Source of the DNA: Rhynchopus sp. YZ270_cl-10
Lineage: Eukaryota > Euglenozoa > Diplonemea > Diplonemida > Diplonemidae
NCBI GenBank assembly: GCA_964035575.1
Contig: OZ037885.1
Location: forward strand, 806,001 to 870,000
DNA length: 64,000 nucleotides
Reading direction: 5' to 3'
A program made the position numbers and the translations under genes. Below are positions 9,507-26,101 of this stretch, in pieces (within the stretch, counting starts at the first letter, position 1; every line of letters begins with the position of its first letter). Below the pieces are notes generated by a model, which worked only from the letters and a program-made list of their open reading frames with translations, was not told the DNA's origin and did not search any database.

Positions 9507-11046
9507 GGACAGACATCAACACCACTCAGACATGTGTCCAAAACGCTTTTTCTTTAGGCGTGCTTTATGCCGCCTGCTTTTGTTTTTCTTTGATAGTATC
9601 ATTAGCTTTGACAGGGTTTCTTTCTTCCTGTTTTTTCCTACTGCACACAGAAACCCACCAGCTAACCCTTGCTGGCGTGCGTGGTTTAGTTGCATTCCCC
9701 TCCCTCCCATCCCACCTGTACTCGTGTGCGGGAAGGCCGTTGCAATGCAATCACGTTTGCACACCCCTTCCTGGGGGAGAACAGACGCAGGTGTCCACTG
9801 AGGCACAGAGCGTCCTCTCTCACCAATATTGCTACCTCCCCTCCTTCTTATCCCCCTTCTGTTTTGATTTTCATATTTTTTTATCTGCAAGTCTACGAGA
9901 AACATTTCGTTGCAGCTTTGTGATGCTATTTTGCCTATTTTTCCTATATAGCTATAGCAGACATCCCAGAGGCGTTTGACCGTCAACATCACCTTTTTGT
10001 GTACACTGTCAAGAGGGTTTTGTATTTCAATCCACCTTCTTTTTTTAAATGTCTCCAAGCTTACGAATGATGCAAGCTTTGCCATTTTCTTCTTTTTGGG
10101 TTCTGCTTTTGACACATGTCTCCACTGTGCATACAAATTCACTCTTTACGACTGCCCCTGCCCCCCACTCCTCCCTTACTACGCAGACTGATGCAGGTGT
10201 CCATTGAGGCACAGAGCGTCTTCTCATCACAGAGGAAACGGAACGTGGATTGGACAGAGAAAGAGGAGGGTGTTGATGCACTTTTTCTGTGTGGATGTTT
10301 CAATGCAACACGAAACTTTGAGACAAAGAGACACAAGTAACTTTTTATGTGTCTTGCGTAGGATACGTGGACACGCGGGACACATGCATATTTCAATATT
10401 TTCCCTTTGTTGAGATGACTAAGCATAGGCTTAGGATCATCTTACAAAGCCTTTTTTTTGTTTCCTTCTTTAGCATTGGTATGCGAGTGTGTGCCACCTT
10501 GAGTCCTTGAGTCCACGCACACTCTCTCGTCAAGGCTTTTTTAACGTTGATCAAGGAGAGTCTAAGGCCTCTAGGCCTAGATCATCCTTACACAACTTTT
10601 CTGTTATAGTATCCACGCATTTTTGTCCCCCATGATTTTTTTTCTCCCCCCCCCTCCCCTGCTTCTGTTCGATGGCAAAACAAAGAATAGTGGAGCACAC
10701 TCTAGAGTGGCTACACTAATACAACAAAGTTTCCAAAGAAACGACACATTCATCGGTACGTCGTTTTCTCTTTGCCAACAGTTTCCTTTTACTAAAGATG
10801 TGTACGTACGAGAGGCGTGTCTATCTTTCAACTTTTATTGCAAGCCATTCATTTTTCCGGCTTTTTCTGAAAAAGATCTCCCCCTCAACCCCCCCCCAGC
10901 AAGCGTTTGCAACAACGATCATGGAACGGCCTAGCTGTGCACAGGAGGGGCATCCCCTAATCCCTCTCACTCTCTCTCCCTCTTCCTCTAAATCATCTAC
11001 ACAGGAAACAAACCCTAATAGGAGGGGCTTTTTCACAGTTAATACA
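9507..11046. other. Intergenic with repeat fragments, 5' region of SERCA
   Basis: No gene seen. A 40-bp repeat (GCAGGTGTCCACTGAGGCAC..GAGCGTC) occurs at about 9786 and again at about 10193. A family C tail is at 9966-10000, a family B tail at 10000-10045, and TTCAATGCAACACGAAACTT at about 10299 recurs at 53695. A family A copy is at 10411-10460. The last 60 bp end in TTTTTCACAG, 8 bases before the SERCA start codon. Confidence 0.6.
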
Positions 11047-18765
<7,719 letters not shown>

Positions 18766-20319
18766 ACATCTAGACAAACAATAACTACAACATCATGGTT
18801 TTATCATCTCTTTTTGATACATGATCTGTCAACAAAAAAGAAGAGAAAAAAAAAAGAAAATGAGAAAAAAGAAGTAAAAATGAGGTACCGTCTGTAAGTG
18901 TCCTAACCTTTTTCAAAGGTGCGACGTACAGGACAGAACAAGGAACTGAAAAAGTATTTTCAAAAATAAAAAAAATGGTGATCTGGGCCTGTCTTTTTGA
19001 CAGGTCGTTTAGTTTGAGAATTGCAACAACAAAAAAAGGATAAAGTAAAAAGTAAAGAAGAGACGGTACGATGTTTTTTAGATCAGAGTTGTTGACAAAG
19101 CTACCTCCAGATTTTTTTATAAATGAGCAAATTGCGATACCACGATACACATCCTTTTTTTTTGTACGTATTATAGGAATACGAAGAAGAAAAAAAGTTT
19201 TTGTGACATCGCAATTTACCCTTTATAGTCTAACTGAATTGGGGGGGATGCACAAAGTACGCAAAAAAAGTGTGAATCACCCCCGTCAACCACTTTATTT
19301 ATTTATTTTGCCAACTCTCAGGGGTTTTTGATATGCTGCTCTGATGAAGTGCGTTTTTCGCCTTCATCCGAACTGTATGCTGCGCGGCAAAATATTTTTT
19401 CCCGCCCAACAACATTTTTTTTTGTCGATCTCAAAAAAATGTTGTTTTTTTTTGGGTTGATAATATTTGAGGAAGATGCTGTAGCCTTGAGAATTTGAAT
19501 ACTGTGGTAAACGGTATTCAATTTTGCAAACAAAAGAACAAGGCTCGAAGAAAAGCAAAAAAAAAAGAAGAAAATAAACTGGCCTAGCAATTTGGGAAGG
19601 GGGGAAGGTAGGGGGGGGTGTGGAGGCAATTGGCTGTACCTTCGTACTGCTGTGTCTCCCTTGTGTGTATAAAAAAGGAGGAGGAATAAATTCGTTACTT
19701 TGTTGTACCAAACCCGTCTTCGGCGACGGCAGTCGATGTAACAATAAAAGAGGGAAAAAAAACATTATTTTTAGGGGTGGGAAGGTGGCTGAGCACACGA
19801 GACTTAGGTTCTCATCTGATCTCCCCCTTTTTTTTTGGGTAATTCTATATTTTGTACTAACTTTGGCTAATAGGGTACATTTAGTGCACCCTATTATACC
19901 TTCTATTCAGTAGAATAGTTAGTATATGAAACAATATATTTTGTACTACCTTTTGCCTTGCCTCTCAAAGTGGTTTGGTGTTGTGTGCGAGAGAAGACAC
20001 AAATCATCTTTGTTTTTCCCCCTTTTCTTTTGACTTTATTGTGGCTGGCCCCCTTCTCCCCTTTTTTCTACGGCGGACCAGTCAGGGGGGGGACTACTCC
20101 TTACTAGTAGTGCTACCAGTAACGATTAGTATTTTACAACTAATGTTACACCAGTAACACTCCTAGCTTAGCAATCCCCCTGACTGGCCCGCTGTGTACA
20201 CGGATGTTTGCCAGTTCCTGGGTTTTACACAAAAAAAAAATACCCCGTTTTTTTTGCACAGGATACTTTTCAGAGCAATCTGCCGAAAAATATAGTAAAA
20301 AAGAAAAATTACTTTCATA
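18766..20319. other. Intergenic, A/T-rich, small hairpins only
   Basis: No gene is supported; open frames on both strands are low-complexity. Visible structure: a family A remnant near 19789-19838; the hairpin AATAGGGT..ACCCTATT at about 19869-19896; CTATTCAGTAGAATAG just after it; a direct repeat ending TATTTTGTACTA (about 19849 and 19937); and an inverted repeat at 20073-20192. Confidence 0.55.
20073..20192. repeat. Inverted repeat, possible MITE
   Basis: GCGGACCAGTCAGGGGG on the left faces CCCCCTGACTGGCCCGC on the right, about 120 bp apart, with repeated CAGTAAC(A/G) inside. The form is that of a short TIR element, but the flanks show no clear duplication. Confidence 0.5.
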
Positions 20320-20829
20320 CCCTCATAGTATAAATTATGTTATTGTTACAAATAAATTATTTCGGCGATTTTTATTTTTTTTATAACATTTTTGCATTTT
20401 GTTACTTTTTTCATTGTTTGGATTTTATTTTTTTGTAACATTTTTGTTACGCCGCAGGCGTAACAAAAATGTTACTGGGGGGGCTAATAAAGCATACAGC
20501 GCGGACACCCATGGTGTAAAAATATAGCTTTTTACACAGAGTCACTCAACGAACCCTTTTTTGCGGAGCAAAAAGGGGAAAATGGCGCCGCAGGCAAAAA
20601 AAAAAATTGAGGTACAGCCTGGATGGTGTGGTCAGCAACCCAGTTCCCTATGGTACTCCCGTGCTTCAACCATGGGCTTTTTATTTTTTCTTTGTAACAT
20701 TTGTTACTTTTTGCCCAACTGCAAAAAAACGAATAAAACATTTTATTAAATTGTTACAAAAAAAATGTTACTTTTGGGTCATTTTTTTATTAATTTATTT
20801 TTGAAAAAACATTATTTTTACTATGAGGG
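20320..20829. mobile_element. TA-flanked MITE, 510 bp
   Basis: Ends CCCTCATAGTA (20320) and TACTATGAGGG (to 20829) are inverted copies, each bordered by TA (20318-20319, 20830-20831). A TA duplication points to the Tc1/mariner group. The interior is AT-rich, with many TTTGTTAC motifs and a palindrome with arms of about 18 bp (GTAACATTTTTGTTACGCC and its complement) near 20437-20475. No coding capacity. Confidence 0.65.
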
Positions 20830-20831
20830 TA

Positions 20832-21744
20832 CAAGAAAATGAAATATATGTCATTAGGGCAAGGACGATCACACGCTCCGTACTCGTGTGATCCTCCCAA
20901 CAGATGGGAGTCTTCCCCCCCACCTACACCTCCCGCGTTTCTAGCACACTTCCCCATATATTTTTTTAAAGGTGGGGCGTTTACTGAAGGTTACATACAA
21001 AAAAAAGTAACCTCTCTGGAGGGAGCAAGAAAATAAACCAAGCAAAAAAAAAAAAAAAACCAAAAAAAAAAAAAAACAGCACTTTTTTTCACCCATTTAT
21101 TTTTAGTGCAGCTTCTTAAGTCTTCTCTCCAAATACTTGCAGTTGCCCTGTATTTAACTAAACTAGTAGTGTATTGCATCCTTGGGTGTCTAAATCCCAC
21201 CGATCTGATTTGACTACTTTTTTTTTAATATAAATACGCAGCTAAAAAATTTAGCCGATTTTCTTTTTGATGAAAAACAAGAGGACAGAAAGGGGGGTAA
21301 AAGAAAACAAAAAAAGCAAGCAAAACCAAAAAAAAAACAAGAAAAAAAAAAATACCTACAGCAGAAACAAGAGTATTAAAACCAGCCCCCCCCCTCCCCT
21401 TTTTTGCCGTCGTACCTATAGAAAAAAAAAAGACTGTACTTCACCCCCTCTCTCTCTCTCTCTTTATCCTGCCTGTATAACTATTCTTTCAGATGTAAAC
21501 CACGAAATGGATTGTAGGACTGCATGATTGGGTTTCCACCCCACGGTACAGCCAGTCATACCAAAGGTGCACTGTTCACGAGAGGGCTTTTTGTATTTCA
21601 ACTGTATTATTTGTATTTTTCAAACATTCTTTTCTCATAGAGTCCACTTTGTTATCATAACCACAACAAACACAAACAAAAAAAAGCAAGGGTACTTCTT
21701 TAGCACCCTCTGTACCTTCTTTTCATTAGAAAAAGAATGTATAT
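20832..21744. other. Intergenic, poly-purine/pyrimidine tracts
   Basis: No gene seen. There is a hairpin GATCACACG..CGTGTGATC at about 20868-20893, long A and T runs around 21040-21080 and 21290-21360, a CT repeat near 21450, and the family B copy at 21493-21605. Confidence 0.55.
21493..21605 (+). repeat. Family B repeat
   Basis: GATGTAAACCACGAAATGGA through GGTACAGCCAGTCATACC to GAGAGGGCTTTTTGTATTTC. It is a near-complete copy, about 140 bp before the long-TIR element. Confidence 0.8.
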
Positions 21745-22264
21745 GGCAGCGTCCGCGAAAGACCCCCCCCTAAAGCTAACATCCATGCTTATTGGTATTT
21801 CACTAATTAACATTTTGGTATTTTATAAGATTTTTTTTTAAAATGAACTCAGAGTTAAGTTTCTGAGTTCATTAAAAAAAAAATCGGTGAAAAATTCCGA
21901 GTAGGTATTAATTTAGATAGGAAAAGCTGTGTCAACAGCTATGTGTCCCCATATTTTACCTGTAAATACTAAGGATATAGGAAGGAATTCACTAATATCT
22001 GTCTCTAAACCCATTACCAAAAAGGGGGGGGGGGGGGGGGGTAGGGGGGCGGATTGCTAACGTTTTTTATGTAATTTTTATTATTTTTTCGCCGGTGGGC
22101 CATTTCAGTGGTGACCCACACGCTGTGCCACCCCAAAAATGGGTTTCCGGGGGTTTTTGGGGGGTTTTGCGGCAAAAAACGTGAAAAAACGAAAAAAAAT
22201 GCCGTTTTATTGGTGTTTTCATGATTTTGTACTGTATACAGCCTATGATTGGAGGAATTTGACA

Positions 22265-23205
22265 TATTTGACTCAATATTTCAAACCAAGATCGGTTCGA
22301 AGGGTCCAAAAGGGTGCAGCTCGTCGAAATCAGGCCCACAGGACCCCCAGGAGTACGATTTCCACCGGAGAGTGACCCCAAGAGGCCTCTGGCGGCCTTA
22401 ATTTGTCATTTTCTGCCTTCCCCCCACACTCGTGCATTTCGATGCGCAGCTGAAGCACTTCATCAGGACACGCATGCACACACCCCTGATCCACTCTGCA
22501 TCCGCGAACCTCCTCACGAACTCAGCAGCATCCTCAGACGCTTTTTGTGAGTGGGAGGCCGTTTTTTTATTTGTTACGCCTGTCAGGGGAGGAGAAGGTG
22601 GGCAGTGAGGGGGGAGGGGAGAGGGGGGTACTTTACACGCATACGCACGGGTTCAGGGGGTGATATTCGACTCAATATTTCAAACCAAGATCGGTTCGAG
22701 GGGCCCAAAAGGGTGCAGCTCGTCGAAACCAGGCCCACAGGACCCCCAGGAGTACGATTTCCACCGGAGAGTGGCCCCAAGAGGCCTCTGGTGGCCCTAA
22801 TTTGGCATTTTTTAGCCCACAACCGGCCCTACCCCCCTCTCTGGGGGGGAGGGCAATTTTTCACTCCTTTTCCCCATTTCTGGTGCTTCTAAGTCCTCCA
22901 AAGGGTAAAAAACCGGTTCCGTTGGGTCCGCGGACCATTTTTGGGGGGGGTATGTACCCAAATTTGTACCATACCCTACTTTAGGTGATGGTCATGGGCA
23001 AAGTCACGGAGAGGACAGGCACCGGACAAGCACTGGACAGGCACTTTTTTTGACTCCAAAATTCAAAAAAAATCATTTGTAAGTGGTCCAGAAGTCTGTT
23101 CGTCGTTGAAATCAGGTCCACAGGACCCCTGGGACCCGATTTGCACCAGAGAGTCACCCAAATAGACCTCTGGTGATCCAAAAAACTCAATTTTTTTGCT
23201 AAAAA
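22265..23205. repeat. Three diverged 140-bp repeats inside the long-TIR element
   Basis: Copies at about 22270-22410, 22669-22812 and 23058-23205. The first two share CAATATTTCAAACCAAGATC, GGTGCAGCTCGTCGAAA and GAGTACGATTTCCACCGGAG almost exactly; the third is far more diverged (GTCGTTGAAATCAGGTCCAC, GATTTGCACCAGAGAGTCAC). Spacing is irregular, so this is not a simple tandem array. Confidence 0.8.
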
Positions 23206-24046
23206 ACCACTTTTGCCCATTTTGGGGGGAAAGTCCATTTTTCACTAATTTTCCCCATTTTGGGTATTTCTGAGCCCACCAAAGTGTAAAAAAAATGGTT
23301 TCATTGGATCCTCCGAACATTTTTGGGGTGGGTATGTGTCTAGTTTTCCACGGGAAACGAGTTTCTATGTTGCAAAAAATTTTTATTTCACTTTTTGTGA
23401 GGACAATCCGCCCCCCTAGGGGGGGGGGGGGGGGGGGGAGGAAAGGGGGGTGGAGGCTTGTCGCCCCCTCCGAACACTCTAAATAGAGCGCGAAAGAGCT
23501 TCACGATCCGGGTCGTCTGCGGCGACGCCGACTTTCTCGCAGAAACCCCCCTTTTTTGAGTGACCCTATTGACCTCTGTGATGAGTCTCTCCAAGAGTTA
23601 CAGACAATTGTCCGCCTGTTCCTCCTCTTCCTCCTTCGTCTCGCTCTCATTGTCCTCCTGGGGTGTCGCTGATGCAACTACAGGAGTAGTAAACGGCGGA
23701 CACCCCTTTTCTCCTGGTGGTTGTCTTCTGCATATGGAGAGACATATGCTTCGAGCTCCACACCTCGCGCATCCAGCTCCTCGCGTCCCACCCTTTGTCC
23801 CCCTGCCAGTGAACCCCTGCATACACCTGCAGCTCGGCGAAGTTTTTTAGGCCTCGGAAAGGCCGGGTTTTCAGCTCCTGAGCGAATGCTTTGGCTGCTG
23901 ATTCCATTTCCCCCTGTTGTGTTGTTCTGTGGGTGGTTATATGGGTGTTTGTGAGGATTTCCTTGTATATCCTTAGTATTTACAGGTAAAATAAGGGGAC
24001 ACATAGCTGTTGACATAGCTTTTCCTATCTAAATTAATACCTACTC

Positions 24047-24533
24047 TGGTGCTTCCCGGGGGGTGTGCATTTCACAAATTTTCACAAAATGTGACAAGTT
24101 TTCACAAATTTTCACAACACGAAAACCGCTACAAAATTGTGAAGGCTGGTGAAAAGTGGTGAAAAATTGTGAAAAAATGTGAAAAGTTGTGAATAGTTGT
24201 GAAAAGTTGTGAATTGATTTTTTTTTTTGTGTGCTTTTTTTTTGGGCGGGGTGGTGACCCACCCATTGAGGGGTACGCTGGGATTCACAAGATAGAACGT
24301 GATGTGGTGTACCTGTGTACCTGTGTACTGTGTGATGTGCGGAAATGACGAGAACTTGTCCATTTCGGCAAATTGACCCCACCACTGGCCGTACGGATTC
24401 CGGAAATGCAAATGCCGGCGTTTAAGAGCTTCACCAACGAGAGAAAAAAGGGTAGTGAAAAGTTGTGAATAGTTGTGAAAAGTTGTGAATTGAATTGAAA
24501 ATTTGTGAAATGCATACCCCCCGGGAAGCACCA
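24047..24533. mobile_element. Nested 487-bp TIR element with 5-bp TSD
   Basis: Ends TGGTGCTTCCCGGGGGGT and its inverted copy (one mismatch in the first 20) are flanked by TACTC on both sides (24042-24046 and 24534-24538). The other TIR of the host element holds the uninterrupted site, so the insertion and its 5-bp duplication are directly visible. The interior is made of TTGTGAA/TTTCACAA-type short repeats around the 120-bp core module shared with 14930-15085. It is non-autonomous, and the superfamily is not assigned. Confidence 0.85.
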
Positions 24534-24989
24534 TACTCGGAATTTTTCACCGATTTTTTTTTTAATGAACTCAGAAACTTAACTCTGAGTTCATTTTAAA
24601 AAAAAATCTTATAAAATACCAAAATTTTAATTAGTGAAATACCAATAAGCACGGATGTTAGCTTTAGGGGGGGGTCTTTCGCGGACGCTCCCATATGAAA
24701 CAAACATTATTTTCATAACCCACACAAATAATACAAAGCTTTCAACGAACCAGCCTCCACCACCACCTCCACACACACCCACTCTTTTGGGGTGCCTATT
24801 CCGCGCAGGAATTACCCCTCCCTATTAATTATCAACCAGACACACATCTTTACCACTCTCGTCATCGCGCATTTTTGGACCACGCTAGATAACCCACGCA
24901 CTCCTCCGCCCATCCTCTTTCTCACACTCTCTCCAGAATACACTCTCCCCCCACTCCCCCACTCCCCCTTTCACCCTTCACCTACCGCA

Positions 24990-25607
24990 ATGTCAGTGTC
25001 AAGGCAAGTATGGAAGGAGGTGGCCAGTCTATGGGGTGGTGCTGGATGTGCGTTGGGCGCAGGATTAACAGCAAGTTATATTCGTGATGAAATGGTGGAG
25101 TACGAGCAGTACGAAGCTGTGGTGCAGGGTACCGACCGGATAGGTACTGACGCATTCGATGCTAAGGATTGGGTGACCCTGCCTGGGGAGTGGATTTCAA
25201 ATGTTCTTCCCGCAGTACCGGCGGGGATTGCTTTTGTGCAGGGGTATTGGCAGAATTATCGTTTGCTCTCGGATACGACTATCTGTTCGAACATTGTGTC
25301 GGGAGTGTTCACCCGCCAAACTGTTGTGAAACCTGCACTTCGTGTCTCTGCCGCAGTTCTGCTTGCGACGTCTCTCTCCCTCACACTCTCCTCGACCACG
25401 CTTACCAGCAGTAAAGCGCGGCTCTCAGCGGAAGAGCTAGCAAGCACAGCGGTTGTTATGTTCCTAGGGTCGCTTCTGATTGCGCCGATAATGGTTCTCC
25501 CGCCAGTTATGTTAGGGCAAGCGGTAGGCCTCCTCGCAATCCGACAAATGCTTATCGCAACAGGGAGAAGGGTTGGGAGTAAAAAACTAGGGAGGTTTGG
25601 GCATTGA
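24990..25607 (+). CDS. Small multi-pass membrane protein, function unknown
   Basis: 205 residues from MSVSRQVWKEV to the end GSKKLGRFGH. I do not recognise the family. Hydrophobic segments are visible at about 18-35 (weak), 60-80 (WISNVLPAVPAGIAFVQGYW), 108-130 (LRVSAAVLLATSLSLTL) and 150-185 (STAVVMFLGSLLIAPIMVLP onward), with a basic C-terminus. The size, basic tail and small-residue-rich helices would fit a mitochondrial or ER membrane protein, but this is a guess. The ATG at 24990 is preferred because the upstream in-frame sequence is low-complexity Pro/Leu. It lies about 300 bp beyond the long-TIR element. No intron is needed. Confidence 0.7.
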   Translation: MSVSRQVWKEVASLWGGAGCALGAGLTASYIRDEMVEYEQYEAVVQGTDRIGTDAFDAKDWVTLPGEWISNVLPAVPAGIAFVQGYWQNYRLLSDTTICSNIVSGVFTRQTVVKPALRVSAAVLLATSLSLTLSSTTLTSSKARLSAEELASTAVVMFLGSLLIAPIMVLPPVMLGQAVGLLAIRQMLIATGRRVGSKKLGRFGH

Positions 25608-26101
25608 AGAGAGGGGGGTTGCAACAAAAAAACCGAAAATGAAAAATGCAGGAAAACTGATGTTTCCTTTAGGAAAAGGCGAGAATGCCTGCGTCCGCCA
25701 ATGAACGGTGAGGTGTTTGCACTTTCAATCTTTCTGTCTTTTCTTTTTTTTTTTTCTCTACCCAATGTTACACCCCCCCCCATGCTCCTTACACCTTCCC
25801 CAAACCTTCTCCCACCACAGAGGGGAGCGAACCATACACAATACCCCCTCCCAAAAAAAAATTCTCATTTTTTCTAAACAGAGACTTAGATCCATCTCCC
25901 ACCCAAATCATTATACGGTGACTAAGCACATACGAGGCCTTAGGTTCGTCTTATATACCTTTTCTTTCTTGTTTTTGTTTTCTTCGTTGGACTTCTTTGT
26001 CACTATACACATTCTTCCCTCCTGGACATTGTATTGTTCAACCTCCCCTCTTTCTTTCTCTTTCTCCGCTACAAAAGAAGCAAATAATAGAAAAAAAGAA
26101 G
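25608..26101. other. Intergenic with family C and A copies
   Basis: About 490 bp. A family C (CGCCAATGAACGGTGAGG subtype) copy is at 25688-25732 and a family A copy (GTGACTAAGCACATACGAGG) at 25916-25970. The sequence is then strongly pyrimidine-rich up to the GTPase start. Confidence 0.7.

Larger units (their letters stand above)
21745..24692. mobile_element. Long-TIR non-autonomous element, about 2.9 kb, with nested insertion
   Basis: Inverted repeats of about 235 bp face each other (21745-21979, and about 23960-24692 interrupted by the nested element). Termini are GGGAGCGTCCGCGAAAGACC (one mismatch between ends), flanked by ATAT on both sides (21741-21744 and 24693-24696), a possible 4-bp TSD. 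Each TIR contains an internal palindrome around AATGAACTCAGA..TCTGAGTTCATT. The interior has three diverged 140-bp repeats and no complete transposase; a - strand open frame at 23647-23907 (SAAKAFAQELKTRPFRGLKN..) could be a coding remnant. The superfamily is uncertain; the 4-bp target would fit groups such as Sola or Chapaev, but nothing else supports either. Confidence 0.8.

Noticed and set aside
9516-10142. 208-residue - strand open frame after the tyrosinase
   Set aside because: Overlaps family B and C tails and a duplicated intergenic repeat; composition is repeat-driven.
21745-24692. Polinton-like element because of long TIRs
   Set aside because: Flanks suggest 4 bp rather than 6 bp, the element is only 2.9 kb, and none of the expected genes is visible.
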